Source: DATMNI01 sp035570275
Lineage (GTDB): Bacteria > Acidobacteriota > Terriglobia > Bryobacterales > Bryobacteraceae
Length of the DNA stretch: 31,148 nt
Assembly: GCA_035570275.1 (NCBI GenBank)
Contig: DATMNI010000056.1
Coordinates: forward strand, 1 to 31,148
Direction: 5' to 3'
This document shows, piece by piece, positions 23,004-30,908 of this stretch (positions within the stretch are counted from its first letter, which is position 1; each line of letters begins with the position of its first letter). The position numbers and the translations under genes were made by a program. Below the pieces are notes generated by a model. That model was not told the DNA's origin. It made no database searches and saw nothing but the letters and a program-made list of their open reading frames with translations.

Positions 23004-24262
23004 TTGCGAAAACTCAGTACGTAAGTGTGGAGCGGCATTTGGATGCGTTGACCCGCGCGCAGAACGTCCAGCGTCACGGAGTCTCCGGCCTTCTTCCGGA
23101 GCTTGATGAACAACTCGGCGGTGTTGGCCAGGTCGTCGCGTTCCACGCCATCCACGCCGAAGATGATGTCGCCGGCCCGCAGTTCATGGGTCTTTCTAAT
23201 TTTGGCAAATTCGGCGACATACTTCACCTGGCTGGCGAAGCCGTCCGCCTTGAGGCCGAACTTCTCCTTCTCGGCGGCAGTGAGGGGGCGGTCCTCGAAG
23301 TCCAGCCGCGGGTCCACGCTGGACTGGCGGAAACGCAGGTCGGTCCACCACCAGCGGTCAGGCAGAGCGACGGTCAAATCCACGGGCGCGCCGCCGCGGT
23401 CCACCGAGATCGTGACGCGCCGAGCGCGCCGGTCGACCTTATCGTAGCGATACTGCAAATCGCCAAAGGTCCAAACAGACGTGGCGTCGAGCGCCGTGAT
23501 GCGGTCGCCGGGCTTCATGCCGGCTGCTTGAACGGCGGCCTGGGCGTCCTTCACCACCAGGCCCTTCGGCACGTCCAAATAAATGCCGAGAGTCTTGATA
23601 TCGGGCGAGTGAAAGAGGTGCGTCAACTTATCGAGCGTGCCATCCTGCTCGCGCTGGATGTTCTGGAAATCGCCGATCAGGTGGCACTCCACGCAGGCGT
23701 GCTGGGCGAAGGTTCGCTGCACCAGCAGCGGAATCTGGCGCGGGTAGAGTGGTTTGGGGAGCTCGGCCGCGGGCTGGGACTCACCCTTCAGGTATCGCTG
23801 GTGCAGCGCGAGGCCCTGCCTGGCGGCAAGTTCGAGGCTGTCCATGTCGAGATAGGTGTCGGCGGACGCCGAATCGCGGCCGCCATACCGCATGTAGATC
23901 TGCTCATCGGCATTCAGGATGAAGAAATAGATTGTGTTGATCCAGTCGCGCTCAAAAAGAGCGACGTTGGTATCGTCCATGCGGGTGATGCGCAGGCACA
24001 CGTATTGAGCGAGTTGTTTGCCTAACGGAGAATCTTTCGGTGACAGCACAACCTGTGCGTCAAAAATGCGTCCCTCGATTCAAGCCTCGCACCGGAACTC
24101 CATGAAGATGGGCTTGCGGGTTTCGCGCGCCTGGCGGAGTGCCTCGCGATAGTCGCCCAGCCAGGCGATCCCGTTATCTTCGGCGGCCAGCGAGCCGCCA
24201 AACGAGACGAGCGCAGATAGCAGAACAAAAAGAAAGTAAAAGTACTGTTTCCAGGTTTTCAT
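23000..24262 (-). CDS. Thioredoxin-fold/PDZ selenoprotein candidate (in-frame TGA at codon 61)
   Basis: Read through one in-frame TGA (24082-24080), this is a 420-aa protein. A signal segment (YFYFLFVLLSALVSFGGSLA) leads to a thioredoxin-like domain, WLGDYREALRQARETRKPIF, then MEFRCEA-TGA-IEGRIFDAQVV. The TGA falls exactly at the second cysteine position of CxxC (C58-E-A-U61), the usual place for selenocysteine. The frame downstream (RDWINTIYFFILNADEQIYM and so on) is fully open and of coding quality. A CxxCH motif (C190, C193, H194; HACVECH) could bind heme c. Two PDZ-like domains follow, at about 215-300 and 325-410. GAGGG lies six bases before ATG 24262. Without readthrough it would be a 60-aa peptide plus an orphan frame (GTG at 24049). 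I recall a protein family named Trx7/PDZ (seleno)protein; the match could not be checked here. Confidence 0.82.
24031..24067 (-). promoter_or_regulatory. SECIS-like hairpin after the in-frame TGA
   Basis: Starting 18 bases after the TGA, the minus strand reads GACGCACAGGTTGTGCTGTC (24061-24042). It folds as GAC-GCAC / loop AGGTT / GTGC-T-GTC: seven pairs with one bulged U and a GGU-containing apical loop. Outer pairing ATTTTT with AAAGAT adds six pairs (one G-U) across an ACCG bulge. Bacterial SECIS elements have a short stem with a bulged U and G/U in the apical loop shortly after the UGA. The bulge is on the 3' side here, unlike E. coli fdhF. Pairing was done by hand. Confidence 0.6.
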
Positions 24263-24307
24263 AGGAAGCCCTCGATTCCGTTATGGTAACAGAGGCGCCG
24301 CTTGCAC

Positions 24308-24434
24308 CTGTGGGGCAGGTTGTTAACCTGCGGCGGATTGTTAATCCGCCTGCCGGGACCAAGCGTGATGCCGGCCAGGCGCGTTGCCAATCCGCGCCGC
24401 AGATTGGCAATCAGATTAACAATCTGCCCCATAA
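24308..24434. repeat. Palindromic element, copy C (127 bp)
   Basis: It starts with CTGTGGGGCAG (24308-24318), then GCAGGTTGTTAACCTGC and GGCGGATTGTTAATCCGCC (24332-24350). It ends in a diverged right arm and CTGCCCCATAAG, one mismatch from the terminal repeat of copy B. It lies 45 bp upstream of the selenoprotein start codon, so it may contribute to that operon's upstream region. Confidence 0.85.
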
Positions 24435-24444
24435 GTGAGCGGCC

Positions 24445-24946
24445 TTACACCGGCACCGTGAGCAGACTGTCGGCGCCGAAATAGGTTGCACCGGGGTGCG
24501 GGATCGATGGCGATGAATGGAATGTTCGCCTCCAGATACTTGGAAGCGATAGCGGCGGCGATCAATTCGTCGGTCTGGAATTCGGTGACCAGGTCCACTT
24601 GTTCCTTGATCAGGTACCCAATGGTCCTGAAGATCGTTGGTATGGTAGCACGTAGGATTTGCCACCTGTAGTCCATTTCAGCGATCCATGCCTGCCTTCC
24701 AGGCGGTAATCCACGGACGACGTACTGGATCTTACCCCACCCATTCAGATCCGGCCCGTCTCCAAAGAATGCCATGCCGTGCTTGGTGTGTGGGTCGTGC
24801 AAGATCGGTTCCGTGTGTTGTTCCAAGACCATGAGCGTGAGCTTGCTCAGTGGAGATTTTGGATCGCGGAGATTGAGTTTGTTTCCGGCAGGGGGACTCT
24901 TAGCCCATTGGCGATGCTGCGTTGTTCGGCATATCTCATCGCTCAC
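24445..24946 (-). pseudogene. Sugar-binding-protein (LacI/periplasmic-binding-like) fragment, degenerate
   Basis: The segment IGYLIKEQVDLVTEFQTDEL, then AAAIASKYLEANIPFIAIDP, resembles the effector-binding fold of LacI-type regulators and periplasmic sugar-binding proteins. One base out of frame it continues as PGATYFGADS and ends LLTVPV-stop at 24445, the family's PGATYFGA motif. The shift lies in a CCCC run. The upstream part (to about 24946) encodes LNGWGKIQYVVRGLPPGRQA and is not recognisable; it may be a different fused fragment. No full-length domain is present. Confidence 0.45.
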
Positions 24947-25153
24947 TGCAAACGGCCTTCCCTGTATTCCTCAGACCACCCAAAGACTATTTCACCTATT
25001 GCATCCGGGCTGTGCTCGTCATCGGCTAATTCGATCCAGAGCCACCACTACCGCCCGCTGCGTCTATGGCTATTCCACGCCGTCGTGATGGTTTGGTGTG
25101 GGCGCGGGCGTTGGGAGTCTGGCTCGGCCCGGTCACTGATATCGTAGAAGGGT

Positions 25154-25372
25154 ATGACCAGGGTTCAGGTACGATTCCGGCTGCAGAAGCCCCTCGACGA
25201 TGCCATGCTCGAACACATTTCGAACGCTACGGCTATCTACGGCATTCAGAAGTTGCAGGTGGCGCCATCGCTGGATGCCTTGATGGTGGAGTACGACGCC
25301 ACGCGGCTGCGTCCGGCGGAGGTGGAAGCGGCGCTGGCCGGGGCGGGAATCCCGGTGGAGCGCGCCGGCTAG
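25154..25372 (+). CDS. Small HMA-like/ferredoxin-fold protein
   Basis: 72 aa: TRVQVRFRLQKPLDDAMLEH, then ATAIYGIQKLQVAPSLDALM and VEYDATRLRPAEVEAALAGAGIPVE. The beta-alpha-beta-beta-alpha layout, the closing VEYDA strand and the helix EVEAALAGAGI resemble heavy-metal-associated (HMA) domains, but the CxxC metal site is absent. It could be a small regulator or subunit without metal binding. ATG 25154 follows GAAGGG closely. It is convergent with the HEAT-repeat gene; the stop regions of both carry a copied TTGGGCGC stretch. Confidence 0.6.
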   Translation: MTRVQVRFRLQKPLDDAMLEHISNATAIYGIQKLQVAPSLDALMVEYDATRLRPAEVEAALAGAGIPVERAG

Positions 25373-25387
25373 TCATTTGGGCGCGTA

Positions 25388-26239
25388 TCACTTGGGCGCA
25401 CGCTGGCGCCCTCGAGAAGCCGCCTGGATGGCCAGCAGCCTGAGATAACCCGCGGCGGCGCGCAGGCGGACGGGTTCCTTTTCGTCCTGCAGCATGGGCT
25501 CAATGGCGTTGATCAGAGACGGGTCGTTGCGCAGGCTCAGCGAATGCACGGCGGCGGCGCGTACCGACGAGTCCTTATCGGATAGCGCATCCTGTAGAGC
25601 CTCGATCGTGTCGGCTTCCTTGTCTTTGCCCAGTAACAGCGCGGCGCTGGCACGTCCGGAAACGCCGGAGTCGGTCAGTATGGACTGCATGGAGGCGACA
25701 CCTTCACCGAAGCCAGGCAGCGGGACGAAACCGACCCCTTGCTGCACCGCGAACAGGAAGGTGGTGCGCGGCGTATGCATCATTCGCAGAGCGGTGCGTT
25801 TTTGGATGGTTAAGAAACCGGAGGAAGTCTTGCTCTCCTTGGCCAGCACGGCCAATAGGGCCTGCCTGCCCGCCGGTTCGTGCCGGTTGAAGAGGGCCTT
25901 GGCGGCGGCGAAACTGACTTCGGGCACGTCATCGTCAAGCGCCTTCAGCAGTGCGGCGGTAGCGGGCTTGGTCTTCACTTCGGCCAGGCTCGCGACCACG
26001 GCCTGGCGCACTTCCACGTCTTTGTCCTGCAGCATCTGCTGCAGGGTTTCAAACAGGCGCCCGTTGCCGGGAGCCAGGCTCAATGCCACCACGGCCAGCT
26101 TGCGCGTGTCCGGATTCCGGCTTTCCAGCGCGTGCTGCAAGATCTCGCTGCACTGCGCCTCGGTGGCCGCGCCGGCCGGGGTGGCGAAGATCGCGGCCAC
26201 GGTGAGCATCCAGATCCATCTTGGTGTGTTGTCGGCCAT
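25388..26239 (-). CDS. Exported HEAT-repeat protein
   Basis: 283 aa. A signal peptide (WIWMLTVAAIFATPAGA) is followed by HEAT/PBS-lyase-type helical repeats: NPDTRKLAVVALSLAP, DKDVEVRQAVVASLAEV, DDDVPEVSFAAAKALFN, DKDSSVRAAAVHSLSL, DEKEPVRLRAAAGYLRLL. Each repeat has the D-x-x-VR pattern. A non-repeat stretch in the middle (LFAVQQGVGFVPLPGFGEG) may pack as a separate segment. Such proteins usually scaffold other proteins; the partner is unknown. Its gene stands alone between a convergent small gene and the PEP-CTERM gene. Confidence 0.85.
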   Translation of the reverse strand: MADNTPRWIWMLTVAAIFATPAGAATEAQCSEILQHALESRNPDTRKLAVVALSLAPGNGRLFETLQQMLQDKDVEVRQAVVASLAEVKTKPATAALLKALDDDVPEVSFAAAKALFNRHEPAGRQALLAVLAKESKTSSGFLTIQKRTALRMMHTPRTTFLFAVQQGVGFVPLPGFGEGVASMQSILTDSGVSGRASAALLLGKDKEADTIEALQDALSDKDSSVRAAAVHSLSLRNDPSLINAIEPMLQDEKEPVRLRAAAGYLRLLAIQAASRGRQRAPK

Positions 26240-26296
26240 GACCCATTATCACCGGCGCCGATGACGAGGCAAGGGCCAATAAAGCGGAGCGCAACC

Positions 26297-27169
26297 TTAC
26301 CGAACCCGTTTTGAGAAACGCCGGGAGCACCCGAGAATAACAGTGCCTATGCCGAACAACAACAGGGATCCCGGCTCCGGCGAATCGGACGTGGTGACGA
26401 TCGTAGAATTCCGAGCGTTGAAAATGTATCGTCCCAGGACGTTGCTGTTCAGATCGTGACTGACAAGTGCATCGACGCCACCGTTTAACAGAGCACCCGG
26501 TATGCCGGAACCAGTCAACTCAAACGAGGTTCCCGAACTCCCGGTGCCATTGGAGAATCCGGCGCGGGCCGAACTGCCACCCAGTCCTCCCGATCCGCCG
26601 CTGGCATCGCCCGTTTCCCACAAAAGCTTGTCATAGTTAAAGACGATGTCGAAATTCCCGGCCCCCGTGTCTGAGCGATCGACAAGCAGGAGTTGGAAAC
26701 TGTCTGTCTTGTCTACGTGTGAGTTGTAGTAGCCGACATTAATCCAGTCGAAGCCGAAGGCGGGGTGGCCGTCGAAGGTCCCGCTTCCGAACGTGGTCAC
26801 TCCGCTGGCTGGGTTCCGCGTATCGACATCGGCGAAGAACGGCGCGATGATTTGCGCGTGCGTCCCCGTCAAGCCGAAAGGCGTAAAGGTGTTCAGCGGC
26901 CCCGATAAGGTGACATTACCGTTGGTGTTCAGGAACACGGAACTGAAGTTCACCCCAAAGAAGTCCATGGTAAACCCAACAGGTATTGCCGTGCCGGCAC
27001 ACGTTCCGCCATTACCGGCGTTGGTGCACCCGCTCGGTGCCGTCCACGTACCGTCGTCGTTGCGGCCATCACTGGTCGTGTTGAAACCGGGGACTATCGC
27101 ACCCCCAAAGCTCAAGTTGGCCCAAACGGCGCTCAAGCAAAGACCTCTGAGGATCTGTCTCATCTGCAT
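26297..27169 (-). CDS. PEP-CTERM sorting-domain protein with nidogen-like domain
   Basis: 290 aa. After a signal peptide (ILRGLCLSAVWANLSFGGA) comes a nidogen-like (NIDO) domain at about 55-190: FTMDFFGVNFSSVFLNTNGN, then APFFADVDTRN, HPAFGFDWINVGYYNSH and FQLLLVDRSDTGAGNFDIVF. The C-terminus is a PEP-CTERM tail: SPEPGS, then hydrophobic LLLFGIGTVILG, then basic CSRRFSKRVR. Such proteins are processed by an exosortase (not in the window) and exported with exopolysaccharide or to the cell surface. GGAGGG precedes ATG 27169 by eight bases. Confidence 0.92.
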   Translation of the reverse strand: MQMRQILRGLCLSAVWANLSFGGAIVPGFNTTSDGRNDDGTWTAPSGCTNAGNGGTCAGTAIPVGFTMDFFGVNFSSVFLNTNGNVTLSGPLNTFTPFGLTGTHAQIIAPFFADVDTRNPASGVTTFGSGTFDGHPAFGFDWINVGYYNSHVDKTDSFQLLLVDRSDTGAGNFDIVFNYDKLLWETGDASGGSGGLGGSSARAGFSNGTGSSGTSFELTGSGIPGALLNGGVDALVSHDLNSNVLGRYIFNARNSTIVTTSDSPEPGSLLLFGIGTVILGCSRRFSKRVR

Positions 27170-27500
27170 TTTTCGTTCCCTCCATTTATTTCCAGGACGG
27201 TCATTTCTTATCCTCCAGCGGCCCGATTATAACCACATCTTCTTTTCGACTAAACCGCGTTAGCGCAAAATGAGCTTACTAGTACCTTCTGTAGCACGTG
27301 ATGTTTAATACATTCATGGGATCGGGGTCATATCAACCCGGTTGTTTGGGGTTCCGGGAGAACTTACGGACCCAATGCCGGCCTGAATGGAGGCAGTTTT
27401 CCGGCGGGTCGTTACAAGAGGATGAACCTTGTACGCGCGCCGAAGATATCGACGCAGCATACTGGAAAAACCGGTGTTAAACCGCCGGTCTATGAGCGCG
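27170..27500. other. Intergenic region of about 330 bp
   Basis: It lies upstream of the PEP-CTERM gene and downstream of the oxidoreductase gene. No known RNA or full gene was seen. On the plus strand a stretch near 27330-27430 reads NPVVWGSGRTYGPNAGLNGG, then SFPAGRYKRMNL, which looks protein-like but has no start and no recognised family; it may be a gene scrap. Confidence 0.35.
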
Positions 27501-28784
27501 TCAACGGCCCGCCCGGCTCAACTCCACGCCCTTGGTGCTGACGTAGTATTTGGCGATCATGTTGGGATTCTCCCACACCGGCAGCGTCTCGGGCCGCTTG
27601 AGATACTCGAAGAACTGATTGGTCACCTGGGCAAAGTGGGCTTCGTGGCCTACCCGGTAACGGTCGGGAATGGTGACGCGGATCTGCCCTCCCCGCTCGT
27701 CAAGGCGCTCGTCCAGACCGACGCCGGGGTACTGCTTGGCCAGCGCGCCGATTTTGCCGCGCAGCGCGTAGACCACACACCGGTGGTCTGGAACCACGTA
27801 CAACTCCGGGCGGTAGTTTTCCTCTTTCCCCTGCCGGACCTCAACCCGCGACTTGGACCCGCGAAAGACCGCGTAGTGCGTGTCGCCGCCGCCCTCTTTG
27901 ACCGGCCCGGAGGCCGCTTCCCAACGCCACAGTACATCGAGCCTGGTGTGGACGCCGCGCAGCGCGTAGGTGACGCTGGTGTTGCAGTAATAGTCGAGGC
28001 CTTCGCCCGGCACTCCGGTCACCTGCCGGAATTGCTCCGCAGTCATGCTGGTGGGCCAGCGGGCGGCCGCCAGCATGCGAATCTCGCTGCGATAGTCGAT
28101 GGCAATTTCCGGGAACAGCGTCCACTGCACCAGGTCCACCAAATGGGTGCCGACATCGGCCAGGGCCTCGCCCTGTTCTGCAATGTCGAAGAACCAGACC
28201 GGCCGCAGGTTCGGCACGCCGGCAACCAGCTTCAGGATGTGGTGAACGCTCTCCATGTAAACCGACGGTTCCTCTGGCGACCCCGGCAGAATCGTCCCGA
28301 ACACTTCCGCATCGTTCACCAATTCGCGCTGCAGGATGGAGGTGATCTCAAAGCGCTCGGTCATGATGTCGTAGGCGATCAGGCCCTGGCGGGCGGCAGC
28401 CGGCAGCGCCGCGGCGAGTTCCGGCAAATCTTCCGGGCGGATGATCCACGGCTTGTCTGCCAGCACGTGCAACCCGACATCGAGCGAGGCGCGGATGCGG
28501 CCGATCTTGGCGCGGTTGCGTCCGGACAGCACCACGATATTCCCCGGCCGGTCGGCCACCATGCGCTCCAGGAAGTATGGCGCGGTCTGCACGTTCAACT
28601 CCCAGCCGGTGGGGTTCTCGCTTCGCAGATTGAAGCGGGCGATGCGGTCCAGGTGTGCAATGAGGTCCGGTCCGAGCGGTGCGTAAACGGCAACGCGTTT
28701 CGATACGCCGGCATACATCGATTTCTGGATCAGCGCGGCGTGAAAGTGGCCGGGGTCAAGAATGATCAGCCGGAATTCGTCCAT
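27501..28784 (-). CDS. Gfo/Idh/MocA-type NAD(P)-dependent oxidoreductase
   Basis: 427 aa. The N-terminal Rossmann region starts FRLIILDPGHFHAALIQKSM; the GLHVLADKPWII motif (D110-K111-P112) corresponds to the EKP motif with Asp replacing Glu. Then AYDIMTERFEITSILQREL and YMESVHHILKLV, and DVGTHLVDLVQWTLFPE with the conserved Gly-Thr-His in the substrate site. The C-terminal half matches the putative oxidoreductase C-terminal domain. Such enzymes oxidise or reduce sugars. It lies seven bases after the prenyltransferase-like gene and is third in the operon with DUF1080, which suggests work on oxidised (3-keto) sugars. Confidence 0.88.
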   Translation of the reverse strand: MDEFRLIILDPGHFHAALIQKSMYAGVSKRVAVYAPLGPDLIAHLDRIARFNLRSENPTGWELNVQTAPYFLERMVADRPGNIVVLSGRNRAKIGRIRASLDVGLHVLADKPWIIRPEDLPELAAALPAAARQGLIAYDIMTERFEITSILQRELVNDAEVFGTILPGSPEEPSVYMESVHHILKLVAGVPNLRPVWFFDIAEQGEALADVGTHLVDLVQWTLFPEIAIDYRSEIRMLAAARWPTSMTAEQFRQVTGVPGEGLDYYCNTSVTYALRGVHTRLDVLWRWEAASGPVKEGGGDTHYAVFRGSKSRVEVRQGKEENYRPELYVVPDHRCVVYALRGKIGALAKQYPGVGLDERLDERGGQIRVTIPDRYRVGHEAHFAQVTNQFFEYLKRPETLPVWENPNMIAKYYVSTKGVELSRAGR

Positions 28785-28791
28785 GGCAAGT

Positions 28792-29910
28792 TCAGGTTAC
28801 TACAGCCAAGACCACTTCCTCACGGTCGAGCGGCAAGTCGTGGCTCGGTACGGGGGCGTGGCTTGCCGGCTCGGTACGGAGGCGCTGAATGGCATCGGGC
28901 ACGTCCACGAATTCGGCCCACTGATACTCGCGCAGCGCGTCGATGGCGGTCCAGGTAGTGTGGTAGCGCTTGTGGACGTCGGTCCCGTGGACATCGCCCC
29001 AACTGCCATCGGCGTTCTGGTGGGCCAGCAGATACTCCACGCCGGCGGCAATGCCGGGGTCGGTGTCGGTGAGGCCGAAGGCCCGCAGGCAATCCAGAAA
29101 CTCGCCCAGCAGCTCGGGGTCATCCGCATCGATCGGCGACTGTAGATGGGCGCGCAGGTATTCGAATTCCTGGGGCAGCCACTCCGGCAGCAGGCGGAAC
29201 CGGCTGTAGTCGTTCAGCGTATAGACGAGGTGGGTGATGGCGTAAACAATGTCGGCGAACTTCGTGTTGGCGGCTCCTTCCGTTCCAGGATAGGGCCGCA
29301 TGGCCGGGGCACAGCAGGCCACGGCCGAGTGCGACGCCCCGAGGGGCATGCCGAAACCATCGGCGGTGTAAGTCAAGACCAAGGCGTCGCACCAGACGTC
29401 GTAGCGGGAACGGATTTCCAGCTCGGCACCGCACTGGACGCAGTGAACCTCGCCGCCGGGCGATTGGGTTTCGCATTCGCCGCACCGGGCGGGCAGGTCG
29501 TCGGGCGGAGGCTCCTGCGCCGGGTCGAAGCCCAGGTAGTCCCGGGCCGTGAATTGGCCGACTTTCCGGCCCAAGTGTTGGCGCAGGCGAGGGTCGTCCA
29601 CACCCAGCCTACGGGCCACGTCCATCAGGGAAATGTAATAGGCCACCTCGCTGGCGTCGGCCAGAGCAGGCAGCGCGGTTTCCTTCCCGTGGCTTTCCTG
29701 TGCGTGGTTTTCCTGTGCATACCACCGGCGCGCCGATTGCGCACCCATTTCCAGCGCGCGCCGGCGCAAATCCGGATCGCTGGCGGTGCGCGAAATGCAA
29801 TAGAAACACCAGAGGTAATCGCCGGCCCATTCGTCAAAATGTTCGCCCGCCAGGGAGTGCTGAAAAATGAAGTGCAATCCCCGCTCCACAGCCTCTTTTC
29901 GACTGGTCAT
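28792..29910 (-). CDS. Prenyltransferase/squalene-cyclase-like toroid protein with zinc ribbon
   Basis: About 372 aa. The N-terminal part has helices (KEAVERGLHFIFQHSLAGEH, then DEWAGDYLWCFYCISRTASD). Near residues 140-160 there are two CxxC pairs, CGECETQSPGGEVHCVQCG, a zinc ribbon. The C-terminal part contains GVEYLLAHQNADGSWGDVHG and YHTTWTAIDALREYQ, the QW-type repeat of prenyltransferase/squalene oxidase alpha-alpha toroids. No DxDD or DDxx cyclase motif is visible, so terpene cyclisation is unlikely. The ATG at 29910 overlaps the stop of the DUF1080 gene (ATGA), so the two are coupled. Catalytic role is unknown; sugar processing is suggested by context. Confidence 0.75.
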   Translation of the reverse strand: MTSRKEAVERGLHFIFQHSLAGEHFDEWAGDYLWCFYCISRTASDPDLRRRALEMGAQSARRWYAQENHAQESHGKETALPALADASEVAYYISLMDVARRLGVDDPRLRQHLGRKVGQFTARDYLGFDPAQEPPPDDLPARCGECETQSPGGEVHCVQCGAELEIRSRYDVWCDALVLTYTADGFGMPLGASHSAVACCAPAMRPYPGTEGAANTKFADIVYAITHLVYTLNDYSRFRLLPEWLPQEFEYLRAHLQSPIDADDPELLGEFLDCLRAFGLTDTDPGIAAGVEYLLAHQNADGSWGDVHGTDVHKRYHTTWTAIDALREYQWAEFVDVPDAIQRLRTEPASHAPVPSHDLPLDREEVVLAVVT

Positions 29911-30545
29911 CGCACCGACATGTCGCGGACGTAGATGTCTTTGAAACGCATATTCCCTTCGCCGCCGGAGTGCAACTGCAGCGCGATGTACCCGTCGAAG
30001 GACTTGGGGGTGGGGTCGGTGAAATCTATGATCGTGATGCCGTTGAGGATCGCCACCATGTGGTTGTTTTCCACCTTGAGGAGAAACTCGTTCCAATCCG
30101 TGGGCCGCAACACCTGTTCGTACTCGGGCGAAGGCCACGCAATCCACCCGCGGCCATCGCCGTAGAGCCCGCCATTGTGGTGGTTCAGCGTGCGGTCAAT
30201 CTCGAACTGCATCCCGCTGGAGACGTCGACGGTACCCGGCTTGAACTCGGTGTGGAAATAGACGCCGCTGTTGCCATCGTCTTCGCACTTGAACCGGATC
30301 GAGAGCCAGAAATCCTTGTACTTCTTTTCGGTTTCCAGGTAGCCATATGCCTTGGTGACGCCCTGTCCGTGAATGGTGCCATCCTCGACCGTCCACTTTT
30401 CGTGGCCCACCGGGACCCAGCCCGTCAGGTCTTTGCCGTTAAACAGCCTTACCCATTGTTCGTTGGAATAGGGTGCGCGGTTCTTCGGCACCTGGGCCGA
30501 GGCTAGCGCGGCAATGGCGATTGTGAGCAGGATAATTCGGCGCAT
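29907..30545 (-). CDS. Exported DUF1080 (3-keto-disaccharide hydrolase-like) protein
   Basis: 212 aa. A signal peptide (RIILLTIAIAALASA) precedes WVRLFNGKDLTGWVPVGHEK and WTVEDGTIHGQG, the DUF1080 start, then YKDFWLSIRFKCEDDGNSGV and YFHTEF, EFLLKVENNHMVAILNGI, and the ending GNMRFKDIYVRDM. The fold is a concanavalin-like beta sandwich. Members of this family hydrolyse 3-keto glycosides or are found with 3-keto sugar dehydrogenases. It is first in the operon with the toroid protein and oxidoreductase. GAGGGA lies nine bases before ATG 30545. Confidence 0.9.
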   Translation of the reverse strand: MRRIILLTIAIAALASAQVPKNRAPYSNEQWVRLFNGKDLTGWVPVGHEKWTVEDGTIHGQGVTKAYGYLETEKKYKDFWLSIRFKCEDDGNSGVYFHTEFKPGTVDVSSGMQFEIDRTLNHHNGGLYGDGRGWIAWPSPEYEQVLRPTDWNEFLLKVENNHMVAILNGITIIDFTDPTPKSFDGYIALQLHSGGEGNMRFKDIYVRDMSVR

Positions 30546-30559
30546 GTACGATTCTCCCT

Positions 30560-30598
30560 CAGGATCATTTCCGCGTGGGGCTACGCCCGGAAATCCTC
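30560..30598 (-). promoter_or_regulatory. Hairpin in the leader of the DUF1080 operon
   Basis: AGGA-TCA-TTTCCG-CGT on the left pairs with ACG-CC-CGGAAA-TCCT on the right around a GGGGCT loop: 13 pairs with two small bulges. It lies directly upstream of the ribosome binding site (30553-30558) of the DUF1080 gene, so it could influence initiation or termination. Function is inferred from position only. Confidence 0.4.
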
Positions 30599-30908
30599 AG
30601 CGGACTATTGCCCTGCCACAACCACCGTAACAGGGCACTCCGCACGTTTCGCCCAATCGCATTCACCGATCTTACGACAAAACAACCGGAGCAACAAATC
30701 ACTCTCGGTTACGGGAACGCCGGTGCGTGTCGCGAACTTTGCCACGCGGTCGGCGCAGGGAGTGTACGTGTGCCGGACTGGCGCTCTTCCGATTGCCGCT
30801 CGCCCGATTGCCGCTCGGCTGCGTCAATCGCGAAAGCACCTACGGCGGCGCTTCCTGGAACGACCGGGTGCTTAACCGAATCGGGGGAACCGCCCTGTGA
30901 GCACGTTT
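30599..30908. other. Intergenic stretch of about 310 bp
   Basis: This is the upstream region of the DUF1080 operon. No open frame here resembles a gene. A short direct repeat, GATTGCCGCTC, occurs twice near 30790-30818. No promoter was identified with confidence. Confidence 0.5.

Noticed and set aside
22871..24025. 384-codon plus-strand frame antisense to the selenoprotein candidate
   Set aside because: It mirrors the codons of the PDZ protein and shows no domain or ribosome site.
24080..24082. TGA read as an ordinary nonsense mutation (pseudogene)
   Set aside because: It is possible but less likely: the TGA replaces exactly the CxxC cysteine, a hairpin follows at the right distance, and the remaining 360 codons show no decay.
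27429..28958. 509-codon plus-strand frame antisense to the oxidoreductase
   Set aside because: No recognisable family, and composition typical of a shadow frame; the minus-strand Gfo/Idh/MocA gene explains the region.
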